Counted from the first letter of the stretch, positions 1-8,142 are shown. The stretch is 11,701 nt of DNA from Synura sp. LO234KE (GCA_015143735.1 VKHC01000481.1:1-11701), one strand, 5' to 3'. Notes: generated by a model not told the origin, from the sequence alone. Made by a program: numbers and translations.

Positions 1-16
1 TTTCGGGAAACAACTC

Positions 17-760
17 TTACGAATACAAATTAACGGTGTCATTCATGTACTGATCTGCCGACAATAGACATTTATAATCAGCCTTATTTGGATACGATAT
101 ATCTCGTACATTCAAGTAGATTTCCAGAATGGGTATAATCGATTCAAAGCATTTAGCTCCAGTTAAGCAATACGAACCTCCACTCATAGCGAAAAAGGCA
201 GCTATAGGAATTTTTCTAGGCACCGCGAAGCAGAGGATAGAGGCGGCGAATCCTCTAATAAGATTACCAGGTTCAAATGAGAAAAGCGCATCAACACCTT
301 CAAGGAATGGGACACCATGAGTGACAATATAATGCAATTTACTATGATCATTAAGCCCATGAAGTTTTGCATCAAAGATTGAATAGCGGTCAAGTAAGAT
401 ACACAACTCGCATTTATATGAGAATATGCATTTTGCAAAATTTGAATAGCTAGAACTATCAATTTTTTGGAGTTCACAGAAAATTATGAACCTAAGGGAG
501 ATACTGCAATATATCTCAGCAAAACTTTTTCCACACTCATCTTTTATCGATCCAATATGTTCTAAAGATAATGATTGCTTTAATGAATCAATTAAACATT
601 GGGCTAATCTGTCTGCTTGTATCAACAGCAGCCTCGGCATCCAATCAAGATTAGCAGCACAATCTCGCAAGATTATTGAGTACATCCCCCTCTTAGACGG
701 TTTTCTTATATCAAAATCATTTCTAGCCGGCGGGTTACGACCCTCGAATCCAGTTAACAT
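17..760 (-). CDS. Unrecognised protein, probable first exon (gene likely continues past left edge)
   Basis: An uninterrupted reading frame of 247 codons begins at the ATG at 760-758 and reaches TAA at 19-17. I do not recognise the family. The first half is mixed and rich in Leu, Ile and Cys. The second half has hydrophobic stretches around residues 165-200, but no clear membrane protein pattern and no signal peptide. The terminal TAA is part of GTAAGAG (20-14), a good splice donor, so the likely reading is a 740-nt exon ending at position 21 in phase 2, followed by an intron that leaves the window. The start lies only 40 bp from the MetRS start on the other strand, so the two genes probably share a promoter region. 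The long open frame and real ATG support a gene; the plus-strand frame across the same bases joins MetRS only downstream of 801. Function unknown. Confidence 0.55.
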   Translation of the reverse strand: MLTGFEGRNPPARNDFDIRKPSKRGMYSIILRDCAANLDWMPRLLLIQADRLAQCLIDSLKQSLSLEHIGSIKDECGKSFAEIYCSISLRFIIFCELQKIDSSSYSNFAKCIFSYKCELCILLDRYSIFDAKLHGLNDHSKLHYIVTHGVPFLEGVDALFSFEPGNLIRGFAASILCFAVPRKIPIAAFFAMSGGSYCLTGAKCFESIIPILEIYLNVRDISYPNKADYKCLLSADQYMNDTVNLYS

Positions 761-800
761 AATCTATCTATTTCTTTCACACACGTTTCGGGATGTGAAT
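761..800. promoter_or_regulatory. Short divergent intergenic/promoter region
   Basis: These 40 bp separate the start codon of the minus-strand gene from the chosen MetRS start codon. The sequence is pyrimidine-rich on the plus strand (ctatctatttctttcacaca) and I see no TATA box. Control elements for both genes must lie here or inside the 5' coding exons. If MetRS starts instead at the in-frame ATG at 816, the gap is 55 bp. Confidence 0.4.
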
Positions 801-3800
801 ATGCTGAAATCAAAAATGACCGATGGTGATGAACTCAGTTTAGCACTTCTCTTAAACTCATTACTCCTCGTTGTAAAGGAGGAAAAGAATTCCGTTATTC
901 AAGAAAAAAGTGCTAAGTCTCCTCGAACAGATGAAAACATCGAAAATGTTCGAAAATATGTACCTGTCGATGATTCCTTAGTAAATTACGGAGCGATCGC
1001 AAAAAATTTACCCGGCCATGTTAAAGAAAAATATTTTTTAACAACAGCAATATCGTACACAAATGGATTTCCCCACATTGGCCACGCTTATGAGGTTAGT
1101 TTGATCATATTTTTGCGATATTTTTGATCGTGGTCAACTCTGTTTGTAGTTTATCTCCTCCGATGTTTTAGTCCGCTACCACAGAGTAATTGGACTTGAT
1201 ACATATTTCTTAACTGGGTGAGTGACTGCTGCTTCCTTTCCATTCGTTTGAATGTAATATGATATAGCTCTGACGAGCATGGACAAAAAGTTGCCGCCGC
1301 CGCTGAGTTGGCAGGGCGACATCCTCTTCAGAATTGCAATACTTATGTTGACGGATTCAAGGCATTGAACCAGAGATTGGCGGTTTCATATTCGCATTAT
1401 ATTCGCACAACGGATACTTACCACATGCTCTCGGCTCAAGTGAGTGTGTCGGCACAATGATTAGAATTGATTCGTTACAACCTCTTGCAATTCACTTCCA
1501 CTTTTCAGAAACTGTGGAGTATATGTGCAGAGAAAGGAGACATATACCTCGACTCGTACGAGGGCTGGTACAACGAGCGGGAAGAGGCCTTTGTAACGGA
1601 TATGGACGCAGAGGCCTCCGACTTCAAGGACCCAGGTCATCGTATCCGATCTCGCAGTGGAAGCCCTAACCCCCGAGATATTTATGCTACTCTACTAACC
1701 TTATGCTCCACCTTCGCTAATGCTTCGTCAGGCACGGGCCTCGCGCTAAAGCGAGTGACGGAGGAAAGCTACTTCTTTCGCATGAGCAAGTACGAGGGCG
1801 CTCTGGTGGAATTTCTCGAGACGCATCCGTCCTTCTTGCAGCCGGAGCAGTACCGCGTAAACATCCTCGCTAGGCTCCGTAAAGAAGGGCTGAAGGACCT
1901 CTCCATCTCAAGGACTTCGTTCACATGGGGCATACCTCTGCCCGAGGGGTTCGACAAGCGCCACGTGATGTATGTATGGTTTGATGCCTTGTCCAACTAC
2001 CTGTCAGGTACGTGGCGGAAAGGGAGCCCTTGTCTGGGGACGGGGACGGGGATGGGTTATGTCTCAGTCGCGTCTCGCCTACATGATCGCAATCCATGTG
2101 TTGTGGCTGCAGGCGTACACGCTTTGGATCCAGAGCACCCGCTGTCTTCTTACTGGCCGGCCTCGGTGCACATTATCGGGAAGGATATCGTCTGGTTTCA
2201 CGCGGTCATATGGCCGTGTATGCTCATGTCCGCGCAGATCCCCCTGCCAGGTGACGTGGAAGGGCAGGCCTCGTCCTCCGTCTGATTGAAGACGTGGTCC
2301 TGGCCTAACCGCTGTCTGTGTCATTCCCCTACTCTGTCCTCTGTCCTTCCCTCCTTCCATCTCAGCGGCTATGATCACCTAACTTTTACTCCTGCTGACT
2401 TTTCGCCCCCTCTTTGTTCGTGTGATTGGCCTTAGGCGCGGTGTTCTGCCACGGGTTCGTCAATGCGGCGGACGGTAGAAAGATGAGCAAATCCTACAAC
2501 AACGCCGTCGATCCCAACGATGTGAGTGGGGCTGCTAATGCTAATAATAAGAAACAGCGCTATGAAAGTTCGATCTGTTCGGGTCACGCCCAGTGTCGCC
2601 TCATCTCCTTTACACTCTACGTAGTTGCTGGACAAGTTCTCGACCGATACAATCCGTTACTACATGACGGGCAGCGTCACATACGGCGCGGACCTCAACT
2701 TCTCCGAGCAATCGCTTGTGTCGATGCACAACTCCGAACTGGCTGACACTTTGGGCAACCTAGTCCACCGAGGACTCAACTTATGTCAGAAGTTCTGCGA
2801 AGGAAAAGTTCCTTCCAACGCGCACGATTCCGCCTTTGCACTTCCCTTGTCTGTGGAGGAGTTGCGGTCGGGACTTGTCCGAGACATGCTCACTTGTAAT
2901 ATAGGGGGCGCGTTGTTTCGAACCATGGAGGCGGTGCGAGCGACCAACAGGTTGGACCGGGGCTTCCAAATCTGACCAACCTCTTGTTAATATACGGCTG
3001 TCGAACATATGCAGGTTTTTAACAGAGGCAGAACCGTGGAAGATGAAGGGAGCGGACGAGGGCAGGCGCCCCGCTGTGGTGAGGACCACGCTGGAGGCCC
3101 TTTACGTCCTGGCTCACTTCCTCGCCCCCGTCATCCCAATCGCCGCCAATGAGATATTCAAAAAGCTAGGTGCCGATCCGGTCCCAGTCACAGCACTGTC
3201 CGAAGGACTGTATAACTTGACCCCTGGGACACAAGTCACTGTGGGCGATATTTTATTCACAAAGATTGATACAGAAGGGAAGGGTCAAGAGGCGGGCTCT
3301 GGCAGTGGGTTGATATCGATCCCGATGGCGGAGGCAGCTCAGCGAACAAGTGGAGAGGGGAAGAAAACTAAAGACCATGGAGAATCAAGCGCTGCCCCGG
3401 GGAAGAAGACGAATTCAACAAAGAAGACTTCGGGACCTCCGATCGATCAAAATAAACCGGAAGAAAATTCAAGTGCGGATCAGCTGGATTTCAGCAAGAT
3501 CGAGCTCCGCGTGGGCGAAATAAAGCGAGTTTGGAACCACGAGAATGCAGACAGGTGGAGCGAAAGAGAATAGATTGCTTTATAGATTAGTAGGCATGGT
3601 GAGTCTGTAATCTCGTCTCTATGACATAGGCTGTACTGTGAGGAGATCGATATCGGGGAGGCGACCCCGCGCGTTGTGGCCTCGGGCTTGCGAGAACATT
3701 ATACGCTGGAGGAGATGCAGGGCCGCCGCTTGATCGTGGTGTGTAATTTAAAGGAGGCGAAGATGGTAGGATTTACCTCTTATGGCATGGTGCTGGCCTC

Positions 3801-4080
3801 TAAGTCGGAGACGGGTAAAGTGGAACTCGTAAGCCCCCCGCCGGGTGCGGAGGTCGGTAGTCGCGTTGTCATCGAGCCTATGATTAGAGGTGGAGGCGAC
3901 AACCCCGCGGTTGTGGAGCCTTGGTCGGCGTCTCGGGTGAAGAAGTACAAAGTGTGGGAGACTGTTGCGAAGGAATTGAGGACGAACGAGGATTGTGTGG
4001 CTTGCTGGAAAGGATTTCCCTTGATGGTCTCCGCAGAATATTGCACTGTGCCCTCAAATATAAATTCCCCAATCTCGTAG
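801..4080 (+). CDS. MetRS: Methionyl-tRNA synthetase with C-terminal EMAPII-type tRNA-binding domain, 10 exons
   Basis: Charges tRNA-Met with methionine using ATP, for translation initiation and elongation. Exons: 801-1094, 1150-1217, 1268-1439, 1509-1635, 1732-2007, 2113-2250, 2436-2521, 2625-2950, 3015-3554, 3630-4080. Phases agree at every joint and give 825 residues. Seen: HIGH at 92-95 (PHIGHAYE), FLTGSDEHGQKV at 118-129, GWYNEREEAF from 197, EESYFF at 231-236, KMSKS at 374-378, anticodon-binding domain about 390-560 (NSELADTLGNLVHR; EAEPWK before 505), Lys/Ser-rich linker about 595-650, and an EMAPII/p43-like domain at 653-825 starting LDFSKIELRVGEIKRV. The connective peptide has no zinc-binding cysteines, as in alpha-proteobacterial, mitochondrial and trypanosomatid MetRS. 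The N-terminus is acidic with one leucine-rich stretch and no obvious organelle presequence, so a cytosolic location is inferred. The start at 801 is the first in-frame ATG past the divergent gene; 816 is an alternative. The intron 4 donor is uncertain: GTCATC at 1636 or GTATCC at 1642, both in phase. Stop is TAG. Confidence 0.95.
1636..1731 (+). other. MetRS intron 4, with TACTAAC branch-site motif
   Basis: The intron is 96 nt and ends CGTCAG. It holds a perfect TACTAAC motif at 1693-1699, 32 nt before the acceptor. Removing it joins KDP to GTGLALKRVTEESYFF, which matches the family. It is a multiple of three with no in-frame stop, so retention would insert 32 residues without breaking the frame. 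The donor is either GTCATC (1636) or GTATCC (1642); both are weak and both keep the phase. Confidence 0.75.
2008..2112 (+). other. MetRS intron 5, in-frame and stop-free
   Basis: The intron is 105 nt with a strong GTACGT donor and a GCTGCAG acceptor. Removing it joins SNYLS to GVHALDPEHP, the normal MetRS continuation. Like intron 4 it is a multiple of three and open in frame, so unspliced RNA would still be translated through it, adding 35 residues between the two halves of the catalytic domain. Confidence 0.85.
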
Positions 4081-4312
4081 TCGGTGTTATTCAATCGATC
4101 AATGCTTTATATTTCATAGAAATGCTCCCGCTAAAGGAACCGAGATAGCTTCTCTTTCTTGGTTCGTGATTGACAACAATAGAAGGGAAATTAGTTTGAA
4201 AAGGAGAGGTCGACGCACCCGAATATCCACTTATCGTTAGTGCAAGAGCTAGAAAACTAGCCGCTCCCCATGCGCCAGAGGGATATCGTAAGCTCCATGA
4301 TACTCGAGCAAA
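4081..4312. other. Convergent intergenic stretch after MetRS
   Basis: The MetRS stop and the stop of the convergent minus-strand gene are about 310 bp apart, and this stretch is the part outside the repeat. I see no canonical AATAAA poly(A) signal, RNA gene or strong secondary structure. On the minus strand the frame stays open past the TAG at 4393-4391 down to about 4096. With no homology or start this is taken as chance or 3' UTR. Confidence 0.4.
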
Positions 4313-4406
4313 GAGGTTGCCGAAAATCCAGTAGTTATTAATACTTACGAAGGGTACGAAATGGCTGCATATAAAGTCAGACGGGATGGTCTAGACAGCA
4401 CGATTA
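4313..4406. repeat. 94-bp direct repeat, copy 1
   Basis: This copy matches 5729-5822 over 94 positions without internal gaps, with roughly ten substitutions. It begins gaggttgccgaaaatccagt and ends agacagcacgatta. It contains the TAG stop (4393-4391) of the unrecognised minus-strand gene and, on the minus strand, a donor-like GTAAGT. The ends are not the usual TG...CA, so it does not look like a solo LTR. Confidence 0.9.
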
Positions 4407-5161
4407 ACAAGCTCAGTGGACAGAAGACCCTCACCCAGAGCGGCAGGCTCGCTAATATCTGGAATCAGAAAGTTTCTCGTCTGTATCTGAAGGGTTGAGC
4501 AGCCTTCCAGGAACAGGCGACACGGGCAATAATTTTGTCCCAGAAAAGATAGAATACCGCGTCCCAAGGTACTTACCTGAACTCTCAATGAAAGTATGAA
4601 AGTATCCCAGCCGGGCTCAATGTGTGGCGCTGCTAACTTCTCCAAGATCGGCAGTAATTTCAGACGCTGGGGTGAAGTAGCAGAAAACGTGTCAGCCAAT
4701 AATTCTGGGAGGTATTCCGATTGGGTTTGTCTGAGTAGAGAAGTAGGGCATAGGTAGGGCATACGCAGAGATTCGGCTTGAAAAAGTGTGTGTAAGTATC
4801 CCACGCTGGTTTCACAATTGTAAACGAGAGCTCGCCCAGCCAGTTTCCCTGGATGTATAAAGCTTTCCTGGGATTTTCTCTCTGACTTTGAAATTGCTGG
4901 GACATCTCTATTGGGTGTGTTTTGGGATAATGCGCAGTAAGAATTACTTGTTCCACAAGCGCTTCCACGCGGGAAACAGGCCAGAAATGGTCTTGATCTC
5001 AGGGATTTGCTGATGCTGGCCAAAGTCCGCTGCCTCGAAGAGAAAGCTAATAGTGGCAGTGCAATCCTTTCCCGCCACTTTGTCGATGTCGGATACAATT
5101 TTGAGTTCTCAGTTAGTACGCCGATCATCGTCATTGGGCATTCGTCCAGTATATGTGACAT
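4391..5161 (-). CDS. Unrecognised minus-strand gene, 3' part
   Basis: One frame is open for 256 codons from ATG at 5161 to TAG at 4393-4391. Its 3' end reads like true coding sequence: a stretch with YLPELLADT and LEKLAAPHIEPGWDTF up to 4577, a textbook donor CAG/GTAAGT, a 90-nt intron (4576-4487) ending CCCTTCAG, then a final exon (4486-4391) with FLIPDISEPAALGEGLL. The intron is a multiple of three and stop-free, which is why the frame looks continuous. Between about 5080 and 4700, however, this frame is rich in Ser, Arg and Cys and looks off-frame. The other two minus frames there look more protein-like, with FLFEAADFGQHQQIPEIK near 5010 and WLGELSFTIVKPAWDTYTHFF near 4800. So the true path probably switches frame through further introns or old frameshifts. 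No family recognised. It is convergent with MetRS and may be a pseudogene. Confidence 0.4.
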   Translation of the reverse strand: MSHILDECPMTMIGVLTENSKLYPTSTKWRERIALPLLAFSSRQRTLASISKSLRSRPFLACFPRGSACGTSNSYCALSQNTPNRDVPAISKSERKSQESFIHPGKLAGRALVYNCETSVGYLHTLFQAESLRMPYLCPTSLLRQTQSEYLPELLADTFSATSPQRLKLLPILEKLAAPHIEPGWDTFILSLRVQVSTLGRGILSFLGQNYCPCRLFLEGCSTLQIQTRNFLIPDISEPAALGEGLLSTELVNRAV

Positions 5162-5540
5162 TCTGCTCTAAAAGAGGCCCATGAGGACGAACCAGAGCCC
5201 ATTGTCGGTAATATTTATACTCCGCTTCATCACCTTCATCTTCCGACGCTGAGGAGTATTGAAAAACTGATTAGCTGTTGCCAGGGCGATTTTGTCAAGT
5301 ACTTACTTTCGGGGTGTTTTGCCACATGCTCCAAACCTAAATTGTTTTCTAATATTAGTGTAGATGTTGTTGAGCAGGGATGCTAAGTTTTTTATCACTG
5401 TCTGGATTGTGTTGGCTAAGATATTCAGTCGCCTCAGTCTTAAGGAGTTCTTGTTTTCCTTCAGTGTCATCGTTGAAATCATTCACTGGAGTTGGTTTTG
5501 AACGCTGATCCGTGCTTGGGACCGAGTCAAAGTTGTCTGA
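5101..5540 (-). CDS. Upstream exons of the same unrecognised minus-strand gene (tentative)
   Basis: Three segments join in phase. Exon 5536-5399 follows an acceptor ATTGTCAG and encodes an acidic stretch (DNFDSVPSTDQ ... EYLSQHNPD). A 62-nt intron leads to a 30-nt microexon, 5336-5307 (LEHVAKHPE). Then a GTAAGT donor and a 58-nt intron ending CCTCAG lead to an exon from 5248 with SEDEGDEAEYKYYRQWALVR and onward to a TGA at 5118-5116. An alternative acceptor (CTAATCAG, exon from 5266) also keeps the phase. The same frame resumes past the TGA as ELKIVSDIDKVAGKDC. I see no start codon and no fitting first exon between 5541 and 5728, so the gene is either cut off at its 5' end or broken. No family recognised; the YKYYRQWAL stretch is faintly like the end of a SURP module, which I would not rely on. 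Confidence 0.35.
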
Positions 5541-5728
5541 CAATTAATATTTGGAAAAAATTATGTTGGCGGAGGCTTCAATCTTCGAAATTTTTAGCAC
5601 GTATTTAGCAGCGTAAATAAGAGAAATAGGCAAATTTTGACATCACACCGCTCAAAACTGGGGTAGATGAATACTTATATATGCTTTGGTACAGTCGCAC
5701 AAAACACGTTTTAAAAATTAGGGCAATA
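5541..5728. other. Stretch between the unrecognised gene and repeat copy 2
   Basis: Moderately AT-rich. On the minus strand it has a TATATAAG sequence around 5676-5683, followed downstream by ATGTCAAAATTTG near 5643. That ATG opens only 12 codons before a stop and has no usable donor, so I cannot make it the first exon. No RNA gene seen. Confidence 0.25.
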
Positions 5729-5822
5729 GAGGTTGCCGAAAATCCAGTAGTTTTTAATTCTTACAAAGGGGACGAAATGGCTGTATGTAAAGTCAGACGG
5801 GATGGACTAGACAGCACGATTA
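5729..5822. repeat. 94-bp direct repeat, copy 2
   Basis: Second copy of the sequence at 4313-4406. On the minus strand its first base (5822) follows directly after the last codon of the retroelement's RT-like frame, so the repeat marks the point where the element is cut off. The position matching the stop codon of copy 1 (GTCTAG) is preserved here. Confidence 0.9.
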
Positions 5823-6212
5823 CGCTACCACTAAGTAAATAACTATCCCCGATGTATCCGATGGCAAGTCCCGGGACAGAGTAGGGGCAGGGAAAGAAGG
5901 CCACATGCCTAAGGGCAAGGGAAGTTTCTCTCGGGCTGACTTAATACGCTACAATGTCCCCACTATATATATATCCAGAGGAGGGAATCCTTTCACGCCC
6001 GTCCACTCCCTGGGGACAAAGCGCTTCATGCACAAGTCGGTTTGCAAGATTTCCATAAACTCTGGGCGAGTGGCGAGAAGATCTCCTGCATGTTTTTTTA
6101 ACAAGGAGAAGTACACTGTACGTGCTTCTTCGTATCCCGTCTCCATGAATGCTAAGACGGGACCAAACGCAACAGGAACTTGTGTATCTTCCTCCTCGGG
6201 TGATTCTGTCAC
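5823..6212 (-). pseudogene. Pre-RT segment and truncated start of reverse transcriptase
   Basis: The frame 6212-5952 reads VLAFMETGYEEARTVYFSLL and ends MKRFVPREWTGVKGFPPLDI, which matches the FVP-x-x-W-x-G-I/V-x-G-x-PPL pre-RT signature of gypsy elements. After TAG (5951-5949) the same frame continues RIKSARE, matching the RIK-x-x-ARP lead into RT, and then PSDTSGIVIYLVVA up to 5823, resembling the first conserved RT block. The next base starts repeat copy 2. No YxDD, RNase H or integrase follows. Confidence 0.65.
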
Positions 6213-6302
6213 CTCGCCAGAACTCTACTGCATGATCTCGCCTAGTCTCATCTCAGATTCTAGCGCAACACTACTCACTTCGTTCGTCCTTACAGTTAAT
6301 AA

Positions 6303-6506
6303 TTATGTAAGCTGGTCAATGAAATTCCTTGTTATGTCGGGTAGGCCTATATGAAGTCCATACCTCGAATGTTCCACACTATCGCCTCTATCTTTCCGCT
6401 CTACTCGGTACTCCCATCGTCCACAACGAAAGTCATCGTCTATATCTTTGTTGCTTGATTCGCCAAGTAAGCTACCGCACGACGAGGAAATATACACGAG
6501 CTCCAC
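6303..6506 (-). pseudogene. Retropepsin C-terminal half of the retroelement
   Basis: Reading in another frame, this piece continues the protease begun upstream: DIDDDFRCGRWEYRVE, then YGLHIGLPDITRNFIDQL before TAA. The HIGLPDI motif is the conserved C-terminal strand seen in Ty3/gypsy proteases (usually I/L-I-G-L-P). Together with DTGA upstream it gives about 95 residues, normal for a retropepsin monomer. A frameshift between the two halves inactivates it. Confidence 0.65.
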
Positions 6507-7294
6507 GAATTCCTGTACCTCTCGACCAGGTCTGCGCAGATGTATGGTTTGTGCAGCGCCCCCGTGTCGAATAGGACTCTAAATACGCTAACTGAAACAC
6601 CTCCCGCCTGGAACTCCCCATCTCGCATGGAGAGCGGTCGATCTGATTGGGCTCTGACTAGTGCTCCCTCTGCGTCCAATACGAGCTTTGTCTCCTCGTC
6701 CGGTTCCTCGTCTATCTTTGGATCGAGAACCTTGTTGTGGGCTGGTGATGCGCAGCCTTTCGCGCTAACCCACCAGCGCCAGGTTGACGCTAAAAAAGTG
6801 GATCGCGCACCTGACGATGAAGCCCTAGGATTTATGTCCGTGTGCGTCTTCTCATACGGCTGGTCTTGTGGTCCTCGGTTCTTAATCTCCTGCGCAATTT
6901 GCTCGATGTTATCCTTACCAAGGGTCGTGGCCGCCCTAAACTTTGCGCAGTCCTCATCATCATGCAAAAAAGGGCAGTGCCCCTGCGTCTTCAGTCGCTC
7001 GCAGGTGCCACTCTTGGCAAACTAAGCACACCCCTTTTTTCGATGGGGTGTACTGAATGTCATCAAGCCAGACGACTTCGCGCTTTTAGAGCCCACGTCA
7101 CCCTGAGCGACAGCTCTAAAATCGTCGTCCGCCTGTGCATGCTCAGCTGCCATAGTGCCCTGCGGCTCTCTAAGCGATTCCTCACAAGTGTCGTCTTTCT
7201 CGCTCGGCATACCCCAGTCAAGGGACTCATCCTCTTCTGGGAACATAAGTTCGCCTCCACTCGCCGTCTCCGTCTCTGCCTCGAGAACCTTCAC
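6440..7294 (-). pseudogene. Retroelement gag C-terminus with CCCH-like finger, fused in frame to retropepsin N-terminal half
   Basis: One frame runs from 7294 to 6440, broken only by a TAG at 7024-7022. It starts with an acidic linker. At 7030-6962 it has a finger-like motif, C-A-stop-FAKSGTC-ERLKTQGH-C-PFL-H, spaced C-x8-C-x8-C-x3-H. After another linker comes the aspartic protease flap-side start VLFDTGALHKPYICADLVERY (DTG at 6568-6560), then FPRRAVAYLANQ. Gag and protease therefore share one frame in this remnant. The stop falls inside the finger, so the copy is inactive. The frame changes near 6450, and the protease continues in the next fragment. Confidence 0.7.
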
Positions 7295-7389
7295 GCGGTC
7301 CGCCCGCTTGAAATTGGAATCTCACCCTACTTGAACTCCAAGTCCATCGGTGGAGTAAAGATGCTTTACTTGTCCGGCTTGGACACTCT

Positions 7390-8142
7390 GTCGTCCACAC
7401 GCTTGAACACTTGTTGTAGTCTCTCAGTTTCTGCAAGGCTCTAAAGTATGTATTCAGAATGGTGGAGAATTCTTTCATCCTTTCCCATTTCTCGGAGTCT
7501 ATGTACTTCTCCCGGATGTGCTTCAAGAGGACGTCTGGCGTTTCATTGAAGAAGTAATCCAGCCAACCGTTGTCGCAGCCATTTCTCTTAATGTAGGTCG
7601 GGAAGAAGGGCTTAGTATCCTCGTGATACAAGATCTCGATCAGCATTTTGAACCGCTGCCGGTAGGGGGTCCAGGCCTGCAGATAATATAGTCGATATAG
7701 TGGGTCTGGGTGCAGGACCGGTTGTTCCTAAATTTGCTGTACGAAGCTGCGTCCCATACCGACCGCCCGAGCCACTTCTGCATATCAAACGATGTAAATC
7801 AAAACACTATAGACTTCCTTATTTGAGAGTAGGTGGTGCTCCGTCTGCAGCGCTCAACCGAAGGGACGGATACGATTCCATCAATCTTCGAACATCAATT
7901 CGGCTTGATCGTTGTAAGTACTATAGATAGCACTCTGCTATCCATGCAGTGCGTCAATAGCAGCTCCTCCGGGTAGTTGGCATCGGTCAGTCAGATCAAC
8001 TTTTCTCTTAAAATAAGGGGCCTTGGTACGTCCAGCTTTGGCAGACAAAGCTTCTCGATTGTTGGCCTTTCTCTCATAACTACCAGAGACTTGGAAAACT
8101 CGCCGGGGCTAGCCTATACGCCGCTGGTGTTGGCATATAAGA
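7390..8142 (-). pseudogene. Retroelement gag, capsid-like segment
   Basis: After a badly broken stretch (8142-7790, with short coding-like pieces such as KLDVPRPLILRE and DANYPEELLLTHCMDSR), a segment near 7770-7690 reads QKWLGRSVWDAASY and YIDYII. A frameshift then leads into the best-preserved part, 7646-7390: MLIEILYHEDTKPFFPTY, LDYFFNETPDVLLKHIRE and STILNTYFRALQKLRD. The pattern of aromatic and charged helices is typical of a gag capsid region. The frame is lost again near 7390. Confidence 0.55.

Noticed and set aside
486-800. In-frame extension of MetRS exon 1 upstream of 801
   Set aside because: It overlaps the whole middle of the minus-strand gene antisense, has no MetRS-like content, and 801 is the natural start.
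4700-5080. Match of minus-strand pieces (FTIVKPAWDTYTHFF) to a cyclic-nucleotide phosphodiesterase C-terminus
   Set aside because: Only a loose resemblance; none of the metal-binding His/Asp motifs of the family are present.
4313-5822. The 94-bp repeats as a pair of LTRs
   Set aside because: No TG...CA ends, too short, no primer-binding site beside them, and the sequence between them is not retroelement-like.
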